Positions 1 to 8,708 of a stretch of DNA of 53,391 nt are shown piece by piece. Each line of letters begins with the position of its first letter. Position 1 is the first letter of the stretch. The notes beneath the pieces are model-generated. The model had not been told where the DNA came from and did not search any database. It worked only from the letters and a program-made list of their open reading frames with translations. A program made the position numbers and the translations under genes. The DNA comes from an uncultured beta proteobacterium (GTDB lineage: Bacteria; Pseudomonadota; Gammaproteobacteria; Burkholderiales; SG8-41): positions 1 to 53,391 of the forward strand of contig CAIVHG010000072.1 in NCBI GenBank assembly GCA_903905655.1. Direction: 5' to 3'.

Positions 1-126
1 GCTTGCTCGTGAGCACGTCCGAAAACATGGTCATCCACGAAAGGTTAAGTAAGTGCCATTCGGGTCATGGCTGTCTTTGTGTAATATGAAATTAATGACA
101 CTCCGCTCAGGGCGCAGCGCCCGCGC

Positions 127-1038
127 TCACTTCTTCTTGCCCTGCGCGAACAGCTGATCGAGCTTCTGCTCGTAGGCGTGATAGTCGAGGAAGTCGTAGA
201 GCTCGTTGCGCGTCTGCATGGTGTCGATCACGTTCTTCTGTGTGCCGTCCTTGCGCAGCGCCTGGTAGACCTTGAGCGCGGCCGCGTTCATCGCCCTGAA
301 GGCAGTCAGCGGATACAAGGCCATCGCGACGTCCGCGCTCCTCAGCTCGTCCACCGTGAACAGCGGCGTGGCGCCGAATTCCGTGAGATTTGCGAGGACC
401 GGCACTTTGACGGCGTCGGCGAACTTCTTGTACATGGAAAGCTCGGTCATCGCCTCGGGAAATATCATGTCCGCGCCGGCTTCGACGCAGGCGCAGGCAC
501 GGTCGATCGCGGCATCAAAGCCTTCGACGGCGAGCGCATCGGTGCGTGCCATCACCACGAACTGGGAATCGGTTCTGGCATCGACGGCGGCCCTGACGCG
601 GTCCACCATCTCCTGCTGCGACACCAGCTCCTTGTTGGGCCGGTGGCCGCAGCGCTTGGCGCCCACCTGATCCTCTATATGCAGGGCAGCCGCCCCGAAC
701 TTGATCAGCGACTTCACGGTGCGCGCGATGTTGAAAGCGCTGGAGCCGAAGCCGGTATCGACGTCGACCAGCAGCGGCAGCTCGCACACGTCGGTGATGC
801 GCCGCACGTCGGTGAGCACGTCGTCGAGATTGCTGATGCCGAGATCGGGCATGCCCAGGGAGCCCGCGGCGACCCCGCCGCCCGAAAGATAGATCGCGCG
901 ATAGCCGACGCGCTCGGCCATACGCGCATGATAAGCGTTGATGGTGCCGGCAATCTGCAGCGGCCGCTCGGCGGCGAGTGCCGCACGAAAGCGCGCGCCT
1001 GCAGAGGGACGCGATGCATTGCCTGGGGCGATGGACAT
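127..1038 (-). CDS. prpB: Methylisocitrate lyase-like protein (isocitrate lyase/PEP mutase superfamily)
   Basis: Predicted cytoplasmic TIM-barrel lyase of about 303 residues that would split 2-methylisocitrate into pyruvate and succinate, the last step of the methylcitrate route for propionate. The protein shows the metal-binding DVDTGFG motif, the downstream HIEDQ strand, and the KRCGH loop that carries the catalytic Cys in methylisocitrate and isocitrate lyases. Length fits PrpB (about 295). The ATG at 1038 is preceded by AGGAG, so it is preferred over the upstream TTG at 1092. No prpC or prpD lies beside it; the gene stands alone, divergent from an exported methyltransferase. The superfamily also includes PEP mutase and oxaloacetate decarboxylase, but KRCGH argues for a methylisocitrate or isocitrate lyase. 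Confidence 0.85.
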   Translation of the reverse strand: MSIAPGNASRPSAGARFRAALAAERPLQIAGTINAYHARMAERVGYRAIYLSGGGVAAGSLGMPDLGISNLDDVLTDVRRITDVCELPLLVDVDTGFGSSAFNIARTVKSLIKFGAAALHIEDQVGAKRCGHRPNKELVSQQEMVDRVRAAVDARTDSQFVVMARTDALAVEGFDAAIDRACACVEAGADMIFPEAMTELSMYKKFADAVKVPVLANLTEFGATPLFTVDELRSADVAMALYPLTAFRAMNAAALKVYQALRKDGTQKNVIDTMQTRNELYDFLDYHAYEQKLDQLFAQGKKK

Positions 1039-1222
1039 ATGGACTCCTGGAGGATGGCAGGTACTGCGCGGCAGCACGCAGGGTGGCTTCAACTTGTAAT
1101 TTTAGCGCACGCGGGCAGGCCGTGGGCGTCCGCAGCCGCGCAGCCGCACGCCAGCCGCGTCAATCCGGTATCATGACGGCGCAGAAACACCATCAACTTG
1201 AACCTGACAATCGGAGGCCATG

Positions 1223-2032
1223 ATGCACATACATTTTGCGCGCTTGTCGCTGTTCCTGCTGTCGCTGTGCCTGACCGCTTCACCCTTAGTCGCGCAGTCG
1301 CAGCCTGCACAGAAGCCCTTCGAACCCCAGGTAGGCCAGCAGGGCAAGGACGTGATCTGGGTGCCCACACCGCTGGAACTCGTGAACAAGATGCTCGACA
1401 TGGCGAAGGTCACCGCCAATGACTATGTCATGGATCTGGGCTCGGGCGACGGCCGCACGGTGATCGCGGCCGCCAAGCGCGGCGCCCGTGCGACGGGTAT
1501 CGAATACAATCCGGACATGGTCGCGCTGTCCAACGCGAATGCTGCCAAAGAAGGCGTCGCGGGCAAAGCCACCTTCGCAAAAGCCGACATCTTCGAGAGC
1601 GACTACTCGCAGGCCACCGTGATCACCATGTACCTGCTGCCCTCGCTGAACCTCAAGCTGCGCCCCATACTGCTCGATCTGAAGCCCGGCACGCGCATCG
1701 TTTCGCACGCTTTCACGATGGGCGAGTGGAATGCCGACGAGACCACCAATGTAGAAGCGCGCACCGCTTATCTGTGGATCGTGCCAGCGAAGGTCGCCGG
1801 CAGGTGGCAGCTGGGCGCGGGCGAACTCACGCTCACTCAGGACTTCCAGATGTTGAGCGGCACGCTCAAAACGGGCGCGAACAGCGTCGCCATCACCAAC
1901 GGCAAACTGCAGGGTGATCGACTCACCTTTACCGCCGGCAATGCGGAATACAGCGGCCGCGTCAGCGGCACCGCTATGGAAGGCACCGTCAAAGGCAGCA
2001 GTTCGGGCAACTGGAAGGCAAGCCGCCTCTAG
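1223..2032 (+). CDS. Exported class I SAM-dependent methyltransferase, FAM173-like, copy 1
   Basis: Begins with a signal peptide: a hydrophobic LSLFLLSLCL core and a likely cleavage after PLVA. Residues about 40-175 form a class I methyltransferase domain: motif I DLGSGDGRTV, an acidic GIEYNP loop, then TVITMYLLP and the PGTRIVSHAF strand, all typical of FAM173/ATPSCKMT-type lysine methyltransferases. Residues about 180-269 are a beta-rich tail with alternating hydrophobic strands and Gly turns (GTLKTG, YSGRVSGT). The second ATG (1223) is chosen because GGAGG at 1213-1217 lies 5 nt before it and only 2 nt before the ATG at 1220. A paralogue follows directly. A signal peptide on a SAM-dependent enzyme is odd because SAM is cytoplasmic; the substrate is unknown. 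Confidence 0.8.
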   Translation: MHIHFARLSLFLLSLCLTASPLVAQSQPAQKPFEPQVGQQGKDVIWVPTPLELVNKMLDMAKVTANDYVMDLGSGDGRTVIAAAKRGARATGIEYNPDMVALSNANAAKEGVAGKATFAKADIFESDYSQATVITMYLLPSLNLKLRPILLDLKPGTRIVSHAFTMGEWNADETTNVEARTAYLWIVPAKVAGRWQLGAGELTLTQDFQMLSGTLKTGANSVAITNGKLQGDRLTFTAGNAEYSGRVSGTAMEGTVKGSSSGNWKASRL

Positions 2033-2058
2033 CCGGGCTGCGCAGTAACAGTAAGTAG

Positions 2059-2091
2059 ACGCAGACGCCGCAATTATCACGGCGTCTGCGT
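2059..2091 (+). terminator. Strong hairpin between the two methyltransferase genes
   Basis: A perfect 12-bp inverted repeat (left arm 2059-2070, right arm 2080-2091) with a 9-nt loop lies just after the first methyltransferase. No T-tract follows, so it is not a classical intrinsic terminator. It may be a partial terminator, an mRNA-stabilising 3' structure or a processing site between the paralogues. Confidence 0.4.
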
Positions 2092-2144
2092 GCCCTGCAC
2101 CTAAGTTGGATAACTTTCCAATCACTCATCATCGGAGTAGCGCC

Positions 2145-2984
2145 ATGTCCCCATTGCACCTCCTGCGGCAACCTATCCTGACGCTGTGCCTGATCCTGTT
2201 TGCCGGCGCCGCCTGCGCACAGACGGCGCCCGCCTTCACACCCTCGGTAGGCCAGGAAGGCAAGGATGTCGTGTGGGTGCCGACGCCGCAGGCGCTGGTC
2301 GACAAGATGATCGCGCTGGCCCGCGTGACGGCGAGCGATATCCTGATCGATCTGGGCTCCGGTGATGGCCGCACGGTCATCACCGCGGCCAAGCGCGGGG
2401 CGCGTGCCACTGGCATCGAATACAACCCCGACATGGTCGAACTCTCCAAGCGCAACGCCGAGCAGGCAGGCATGACCGGCAAGGCGAACTTCATGAAAGC
2501 CGATCTCTTCGAAACCGACCTTGCGCAGGCGACCGTGATCACCATGTTCCTGCTGCCGGACATCAATCTTAAGCTGCGCCCGAAATTGCTCGAACTCAAA
2601 CCCGGCACGCGCATCGTCTCCAATACCTTCACCATGGGCGAATGGGTATCCGACGACAGCGTGACCGCGGACGGCACCGAAGGCTGCAGCTTCTACTGCA
2701 AGGCCTACCTGTGGATCGTGCCGGTCAAAGCCGAGGGCATCTGGAAAATGGCGCAGGGCGAACTCGATCTCAAGCAAAGCTTCCAGATGCTGGCAGGCAC
2801 GCTGAAGAGCGGCGGCAAAGCCCTCACGCTCGCAAATGGCAGAATACGCGGCGACCAGATCGTATTCACCGCGGGCGGCATCGAGTACAGCGGCAAAGTA
2901 GACGGCAACCAGATGAGCGGCACGACCAAAGCCGGCGGCGCGAACACCTGGAGTGCCACGCGCAGCGCCGCACCCGCGAAATAA
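2145..2984 (+). CDS. Exported class I SAM-dependent methyltransferase, FAM173-like, copy 2
   Basis: Paralogue of the preceding gene with the same plan: signal peptide (LTLCLILFAGAACA, cleavage near AQT), methyltransferase domain with DLGSGDGRTV and GIEYNPDMVEL, and a beta-rich C-terminal tail. The PTPQALVDKM segment before motif I and TVITMFLLP after it match copy 1 nearly word for word. A distinguishing insert, GCSFYC, supplies two Cys that could form a disulphide outside the cytoplasm; copy 1 lacks them. The start at 2145 is preferred because CGGAG lies before it and it begins a normal signal peptide; the longer frame from 2106 would add 13 hydrophilic residues. Substrate unknown. Confidence 0.8.
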   Translation: MSPLHLLRQPILTLCLILFAGAACAQTAPAFTPSVGQEGKDVVWVPTPQALVDKMIALARVTASDILIDLGSGDGRTVITAAKRGARATGIEYNPDMVELSKRNAEQAGMTGKANFMKADLFETDLAQATVITMFLLPDINLKLRPKLLELKPGTRIVSNTFTMGEWVSDDSVTADGTEGCSFYCKAYLWIVPVKAEGIWKMAQGELDLKQSFQMLAGTLKSGGKALTLANGRIRGDQIVFTAGGIEYSGKVDGNQMSGTTKAGGANTWSATRSAAPAK

Positions 2985-3266
2985 CCAAGCTGCGGGGCGA
3001 GTCCCGCAGCTGCCCTATTCCCCTTCCTAAAACGACCGCCCGCGTCTCGCAGCGGAAGTTGAAGCCTGCGCGCCCGCCGGCCGTTAACAACTCACGGGCG
3101 CTGTCCACATCGACGATCGTGCCCCGGCAGCGCGGAGCAGAGGCCTTTGCACGGCTCTGATCGGCGCTTGCCCGGTCGCGCAATGCGTCCATCATCGAAC
3201 CTGACGCGCTACCCTGTGGACTCGCGCCCGCCCCTGTCTCCTCCCTAGGCCACACGGCCTAGCTTT
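2985..3266. other. Non-coding stretch, no gene seen
   Basis: Nothing with coding character was recognised here. Near its right end 3245-3262 forms a 7-bp inverted repeat (CTAGGCC, loop ACAC, GGCCTAG), directly before the intrinsic terminator. Confidence 0.5.
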
Positions 3267-3293
3267 ACCGGCCCCTGAGGGCCGGTTTTTTTT
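3267..3293 (+). terminator. Rho-independent terminator
   Basis: A perfect 8-bp stem (ACCGGCCC at 3267-3274, GGGCCGGT at 3279-3286) with a CTGA tetraloop runs into eight Ts at 3286-3293. It would end transcription of the methyltransferase genes. Its last two Ts overlap the palindrome that starts the next regulatory region. Confidence 0.85.
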
Positions 3294-3332
3294 GACTCAG
3301 GTCAATGGGCTTGCGAATGGGCGGCTGACAAT
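3292..3332 (+). promoter_or_regulatory. Candidate FNR/CRP-family operator with class II promoter
   Basis: A perfect 14-bp palindrome TTGAC-TCAG-GTCAA (3292-3305) matches the TTG-N8-CAA plan of FNR, Anr and Dnr sites, one base per half away from TTGAT. A -10-like GACAAT lies at 3327-3332. A start site near 3339 would put the operator centre at about -41, the spacing of class II activation. The ATG of the M6-like gene follows at 3362. No such regulator is encoded in the window, so assignment to FNR rather than another family member is inference. Confidence 0.45.
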
Positions 3333-3361
3333 CAGCCATCGGCAGATGCGAAGGCAAGCAG

Positions 3362-4660
3362 ATGATGAATCAACTCTCAAGTAAAATGCAACCAGGTAAA
3401 TTGTCAGATAGAGGTGGTGCGGCGGTTGCAGGATTTTTTGTTGCTCTCCTGTGCATCTGCGCCACGATGGTTACGATGGCGAGCGTCGATATTTCAGCGG
3501 CGGTCTCCGGCCCGCAAAAGATACTCGTCGTTGCGGTCCGCTTTCCCGGCACCGCTCCCACCTTTACTCTGGAACAGATTTAGGAAAAGATCGGGCGTGT
3601 GGACAGTTACGTCCGCGCGGCTTCGTACAACAAGGCCTGGCTGGAGTCGAAGCTGACCGGCTGGTATGACATGCACGCCGGGGTCGATGCCTACAAGGTG
3701 AGTCCGTACAACTATCAGGTCGACCCTGCACGCGTGCGGCGGCTCGTCGCCGATGCACTGGGTGCCGCGCAGCGCGACGTGAAGCTTGCAGACTACGATG
3801 TGGTGTGGATAGTGGTCGGTGTGTTCACGCGCCCACCCATCGAGGGCTACGGCATGGCGTGTTACGCGGCCAATCCGGGCATGCTCTCGCATGCCTCGGG
3901 CCGCGGCGGTTTTCGTCCGCGACTTGAAACGGTGGCCCTCACTGGCGGCGGATCGTTCGCCGGACCCGCTACGGTGAGCGTCGAGAACGCGCACGTCGGA
4001 CACGTAGTGCACGATCTGTTTCATGCGTTGGGTGGACTCAAAGACGGACGGCGCGTGCTGCCTGACCTTTACGACTTTGACCTGCAGAGCAATCCGCCTC
4101 CCGGCCTGATGCTCCCCGAGGTGTTCTCGATTCACACCGGTCCATGGGACATCATGAGTCAGCATTTCATCGAGCGCCTGGAGCCGCCGCCCGCGCCGTC
4201 CTCCTTTACCCGGCTGCGCCTGGGCTGGATCGCACCTGAGCAAGTCGTGAACGTAAAGGCTGGCGAAACGCGCGAAGTGACGCTCTCTCCCCTGGCATCG
4301 GGCACGGGAACGCTCACGGTGCGGGTGCCGCTCGCGGGTGATCGCTATTTGCTGGTCGAAAACCGACAGCGCGTCGGCGGCGACGCCATGCAACGCTCGG
4401 CCGGCATGCTGGTGATGGAAGTCGACCCGTCACGCGCCGAGGGCACGGCGATAGTGCGCACCGTCGATGCAAATCCGAGCGTAGCGCGGCTGTATGCGGC
4501 GCCGTTTCTCCCGGGCACGGGCGAGCGCCGCTACTACGAAGATGCAACGGCAGGCGTCGCAGTGATTCCGCTGGAACAAGCTGCGGACGGGGCCATGCGC
4601 GTGCTAGTCACCACGCCCGAGCGCGCAAGGCTAGAGGCCGCAAACCGGCCTAAGTCCTGA
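3362..4660 (+). pseudogene. M6-like metalloprotease gene interrupted by an in-frame TAG
   Basis: Two stretches in the same frame, 3362-3583 and 3584-4660, are separated only by TAG at 3581-3583. Together they read as one protein of about 432 residues: an N-terminal membrane or signal segment (VAGFFVALLCICATM), the KILVVAVRFPG strand, a VDSYVRAASYNK segment, a metal-site region and PWDIMSQ, a hallmark of M6 (immune inhibitor A-like) peptidases. The expected HExxH is HDLFH at 4010-4024, so the catalytic Glu is Asp. A C-terminal beta domain follows. TAG ends other genes here, for example at 2032, so read-through is not the default. A recent pseudogene, a sequencing error or programmed read-through are all possible. 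The end overlaps the convergent next gene by 11 bp. Confidence 0.65.
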
Positions 4661-6533
4661 CTTGTGTATTGAGCCACTCTGCCAGTTCAGCAGTTACCCG
4701 CTCGATCACGCTCGACCAATCGCCGATCTTCGGCTGCCGAAATAGCCTGGCGGTTGGATACCACGGACTGCCATCCCGATTCAGCAACCAGCGCCAGTCT
4801 GGGCTGAACGGCAATAGTATCCACACCGGTTTGCCCAGCGCGCCCGCGAGATGCGCCACGCTGGTGTCTACGCACACCACCAGATCCAACAACTCCACCA
4901 GCGCAGCGGTGTCGGCGAAGTTATTTAACGCGCTGCCGAAATGCCGAATGTCCGGACGTGCGGCCAGCACGCCGGCATCGCTCGCGCGCACCTCCTTTTG
5001 CAGGCTGACATACTCGCCGCGGCTGTCCAGCACCGGCAGCATTTTGCCAAGAGCGACATTGCGATTGTAGTCGTTGGGGTGTTTTGTCCCGCCGCTCCAG
5101 GCGAGTCCAATGCGCGGCCTGGTCCGGCTGCCCAGCCGGCCTTCCCATAACGCGCGGTGTGCGGCGTCGCTGTGCAGGTAAGGGATGCCGGCGGGTATGG
5201 AATCGATATCGGTCTTGAACGCGAGCGGCAGGCTCAGCAACGGGCAATGAACATCAAAACCCGGCAACGCGGCGTCATTGGGGATGACTTGCGCAGGGCC
5301 TTCCAGAGTCGTGAGCAATGGCGCCAGTGGAGCCTGCACCTGCAGCACGACCCTGGCGCCCAGCGCAGCCACTTGCTTTACATAACGGCTGAACTGCAGC
5401 GTGTCACCGAATCCCTGTTCGTGATGCAGCAGTATGGTCTTGCCTGCCAGCGGCTCCACGCCCAACCATAACGGTTGCGAGAAATTGCGTTTATCCATGG
5501 CCATCTGCTCGGTACGCCAACGCCATTCATAGTCCTCCCAGCCCTGCCCGAACTCACCCAATCGCAGGCGGCACAGGGAGAGGTTGAAATGCGCGGAGAC
5601 ATGCCCGGGCTCGATCTGCAGCGCGCGCCGGTAGCTCTGCAGCGCCACCGAAGATTGGCAAAGCGCACGCAGGCCATTTCCCAAATTGAAATATGCCTCG
5701 GCGCAATCGGGCTTTAGCTGCGCCGCGCGCTCGAAGCCTTTCAGCGCCGCCTCCGGGCGCCTCAGCTCGGCTAATGCAAGACCGAGATTGATGTGGGCAT
5801 CGGCATATCCGGGATTGACATGCAGCGCGCGCTCGTAGCTTGCCAGCGCATCCTCGGGGCAGCCGAGATCACGCATTTCAGTGCCGCAATTGTTGTAGGC
5901 CGTAGCATCGTCAGGCCTGAGTTCAAGAGCATGCCCGAAGCTCTCCAGTGCCGCCTGCGGAAGATCCAGATCACGCTGCGCAGTCCCGCGATTGATGTAG
6001 GCGGCGGCATAATCCGGCCTGAGGTTCAGCGCGCGCCCGTAGCTCGCGAGCGCTTCCTCTGGACGTTCTAACGCATGCAACGCATTCCCGCGATTGAAAT
6101 CGCCTTCGGCAAAATCCGGCCTGAGGCTCAGCGCGCGCTCATAGCTTGCCAGCGCCTCCTGCGGACGTTTGAGCTCGAGCAACACCAGGCCGCGATTGAT
6201 GTATGCGTCGGCATAGTTGGCATCGATCTTCAGCGCAGCCTCGTAGCACGGCAGCGCATCTGCCGGATGCTGCAGGCTCAGCAGCGCATTGCCGAGATTG
6301 CTGTGAACATTCGCATTGTCCGGATTGACGGCAACCGCTCTGGACAGCAGCTTTACCGCTTCCTGCGATCGACCAGTCTGCAGCGCGATGACGCCCGACA
6401 AGTGCAGCGCTTCAAAATGATCGGGGTTCGTATCGAGGAGCGATTTGCACAGCCGTTCTGCCGCTGTCCAATCTCCGCGCTGGTAAGCGACGACTGCCTG
6501 CTGCATGTCCGGGGTGCTGGTCACACCCGCCAT
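4650..6533 (-). CDS. TPR-repeat protein with glycosyltransferase family 9-like C-terminus
   Basis: About 627 residues. The N-terminal half is a run of about ten tetratricopeptide repeats of 34 residues (repeating PEALASYERAL and YADAYINRG patterns). The C-terminal part, from about residue 360, resembles ADP-heptose transferase-type GT-B folds: ILLHHEQGFGDTLQFSRY near its start and CVDTSVAHLAGALGKPVW near its end. Such proteins are usually linked to surface glycan or protein glycosylation; the substrate is unknown. The start is uncertain: ATG 6533 is used, a TTG at 6584 with an AGGG upstream and an ATG at 6506 are alternatives, and the 6533 start lies in a fragment resembling the REP elements further right. 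It follows the HDOD-GGDEF gene on the same strand closely. Confidence 0.75.
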   Translation of the reverse strand: MAGVTSTPDMQQAVVAYQRGDWTAAERLCKSLLDTNPDHFEALHLSGVIALQTGRSQEAVKLLSRAVAVNPDNANVHSNLGNALLSLQHPADALPCYEAALKIDANYADAYINRGLVLLELKRPQEALASYERALSLRPDFAEGDFNRGNALHALERPEEALASYGRALNLRPDYAAAYINRGTAQRDLDLPQAALESFGHALELRPDDATAYNNCGTEMRDLGCPEDALASYERALHVNPGYADAHINLGLALAELRRPEAALKGFERAAQLKPDCAEAYFNLGNGLRALCQSSVALQSYRRALQIEPGHVSAHFNLSLCRLRLGEFGQGWEDYEWRWRTEQMAMDKRNFSQPLWLGVEPLAGKTILLHHEQGFGDTLQFSRYVKQVAALGARVVLQVQAPLAPLLTTLEGPAQVIPNDAALPGFDVHCPLLSLPLAFKTDIDSIPAGIPYLHSDAAHRALWEGRLGSRTRPRIGLAWSGGTKHPNDYNRNVALGKMLPVLDSRGEYVSLQKEVRASDAGVLAARPDIRHFGSALNNFADTAALVELLDLVVCVDTSVAHLAGALGKPVWILLPFSPDWRWLLNRDGSPWYPTARLFRQPKIGDWSSVIERVTAELAEWLNTQVRT

Positions 6534-6595
6534 ATTACTACTCGGTCCGCTGCCTGGTCTGCACAGGACCGTTGGGCAGTGCAATAAAGCTGCCC

Positions 6596-8554
6596 TTAGA
6601 CGATAAGCGCTGGAGTTGTGTCGGACCGGGCTTTGGAATCTGAAAGGATATACGCGCCTTTTGGTTTTGCCGTGTAGACCCTGTTCCGTCCACCCTCCTT
6701 CGCCGCGAGCAGTGCCTGATCGGCTGCTCTGAAGAGCTCATCCGGCTCATGCATATTCTGCGTTCGCACTGCGATCCCGATGCTCAGGGTAACAGCAAAT
6801 TTATTCTCGTCCACACCGTAGCGCCCATCACGTACCGCAGCCGCAATACGCTCACCAAGCTGGATCGCTTCATTCAACGCGGCACCCGGACAAATTACGC
6901 AGAATTCCTCGCCGCCGTAGCGAAAAACAATATCGCTGCCGCGGCAACACTTTTCGATCATGGCCGCAACTTGCTGCAGAACGATATCGCCCACGTCGTG
7001 GCCATGCGCATCGTTAACGCGCTTGAAGTGATCGATATCCAGCATCAGGCAGGAGATCGGGCGTGTGTTGCTGGACGCAATGGACCACTCCTGGGCAAAC
7101 CGGTCCACGCCATAGCGACGGTTTGGCAGCTTGGTGAGCACGTCGGTGAGCGCGTCCTTCAACAGGCGCCGATTGGAACGCGCCCATTCACTGGATGAGG
7201 TCACTGCCAGCTCGCGTTCGGCGCGCACGGCGACTTGCAGCGCGACCACCCGCTGCGCATTGGAAAGCCGCACGATGATCGCGGTCTCGGTAAAATCATA
7301 GGGCAGGTAATCGGCGGCACCGGCCCGCATCAACTGTGAGAAGCGTGCTTCGGCGGCGGCAGGAATCAGCGCAATGATATAGAGCGCGTTGCGTGTTGCG
7401 TTCCGCAAGCGATGCACCTGCGCCACGGCATCGTCCTCGACGCCACCCGTATCGACGATCGCCAGATCAGGCAGATCGTCCTGCAATATACCCTGCGCTT
7501 CCGTCGGACCCGACCACCGGATCACCCGCAGGCCCAATCCGGTCAACGCCCGTATCAAACTCTCCAGCCGTTCATGATCATTCACGATCAATGCAACGCG
7601 CAGCAGCGCAAGGCCAGGATTCGGGCCCGCGCCCTCCGCGGATCCCGCCGGGGGAGCTGCAAGCAGCGAGCGCAAGTCGGAATACGTTCGCATGGGCAGC
7701 TCGAATTGCCGCGCCCAATCCTGCCAGTCGGCCACGATCTCATCGACGAGCGGCGGAACCTCGCTCTCCTCGATGCCCAGCTTGGCTGCCGCGTTGAACA
7801 GCGAAGGCACCTGCTTCCAGCGCTGTGCCTCGTCCAGATTCAGCAGATTCCCGATCTTCGCAGCAAAGTGCAGGGTGGCACACAAGGCATGAGCGCGCGT
7901 TCCGGGTGCGGCAGAGGTGGCTGCCGGTTGTTCATGATCGCGCACCGCAACGGTGAATACTTCGGGCAAGCCCCAGCTTTCAAGCATTTCGGCGGACAGA
8001 TGCGCACTGTCGATGCCGAACTGAGCCCGTTCCTCCTTTGCCAGCGCCTCGCCGGAAAGTCCCTGACTGAGAACGGCGGCATATTCTTCAGGGAAAGCCG
8101 TGGCGAATGCGAGGCGCCCGATGCCTGCGAGCAGCCCGCAGGAAAAGCTCTCGTCTGGAGGGCTGTGCGCCAGCGACGCAAGCCTGCGCGCAGCGATTCC
8201 GCTGGCCAGCGAGCTTGTCCAGTACCCGGCGTAATCAAAGGCCGAGCACACCCCGGTGCGATACTGGTCGATCAGTGAAAAGCCCAGGACGATTTGCCGC
8301 ACCCTAAACAGGCCAAGAAATGTGATTGCCTGCGGCACAGAGACGACAGGGCGCAAATTGTAGTGTCCGGCATTGGCATAGCGCAGGATCCGTCCGGCCA
8401 TGGCCGGGTCGCGCTGCACAAATAATGCAATGGCGCGAATGCTGGCATTCGGACGGGCCGTGAGTTCCAGCACTTTTTGGGCCGCTCCACTCGGCGAGGG
8501 CAGCATTCCCCCTGCCTTCAACTCCTCGAAGCGGTGGCTGGCGATTTCATTCAT
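6596..8554 (-). CDS. HDOD-receiver-GGDEF diguanylate cyclase
   Basis: About 652 residues in three parts. An HDOD domain (about 10-215) shows the LPSPSGAAQKVLEL entry helix and RDPAMAGRILRYANA. A receiver-like domain (about 320-440) keeps the phosphoacceptor region (LAIVDTGG) but has Tyr where the conserved Lys would be (DYLPYDF). A GGDEF domain (about 480-640) has LTKLPNRR, MLDIDHFKRVND and the active-site GGEEF; five residues before it is RGSD, an intact product-inhibition I-site. It is therefore predicted to make c-di-GMP with feedback control. It is the only motif-intact cyclase in the window, which also encodes two LapD receptors. The ATG at 8554 is preferred over the GTG at 8578, which lacks an SD. 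Confidence 0.88.
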   Translation of the reverse strand: MNEIASHRFEELKAGGMLPSPSGAAQKVLELTARPNASIRAIALFVQRDPAMAGRILRYANAGHYNLRPVVSVPQAITFLGLFRVRQIVLGFSLIDQYRTGVCSAFDYAGYWTSSLASGIAARRLASLAHSPPDESFSCGLLAGIGRLAFATAFPEEYAAVLSQGLSGEALAKEERAQFGIDSAHLSAEMLESWGLPEVFTVAVRDHEQPAATSAAPGTRAHALCATLHFAAKIGNLLNLDEAQRWKQVPSLFNAAAKLGIEESEVPPLVDEIVADWQDWARQFELPMRTYSDLRSLLAAPPAGSAEGAGPNPGLALLRVALIVNDHERLESLIRALTGLGLRVIRWSGPTEAQGILQDDLPDLAIVDTGGVEDDAVAQVHRLRNATRNALYIIALIPAAAEARFSQLMRAGAADYLPYDFTETAIIVRLSNAQRVVALQVAVRAERELAVTSSSEWARSNRRLLKDALTDVLTKLPNRRYGVDRFAQEWSIASSNTRPISCLMLDIDHFKRVNDAHGHDVGDIVLQQVAAMIEKCCRGSDIVFRYGGEEFCVICPGAALNEAIQLGERIAAAVRDGRYGVDENKFAVTLSIGIAVRTQNMHEPDELFRAADQALLAAKEGGRNRVYTAKPKGAYILSDSKARSDTTPALIV

Positions 8555-8708
8555 TGTGATCCCGATTGCTCCCGCCACCCGTAGCGCCTACGGGGAATCG
8601 CGAAGGGTTGTCATCCGCGCGTGCCTCCGTACCTAGTCAGGGGGGTGCGCCTGCACTTAATCGGCAATCTGTCGAATTACTTGAACCGCTCAGCGCGCCG
8701 GAAGCATT

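Noticed and set aside
1-126. Left-edge segment as part of a gene or tRNA
   Set aside because: No reading frame with family features and no cloverleaf pattern was found in the 126 bases.
178-1176. Long plus-strand reading frame of 332 codons over the first gene
   Set aside because: It is the complementary-strand shadow of the methylisocitrate lyase-like gene in GC-rich DNA and shows no known motif.
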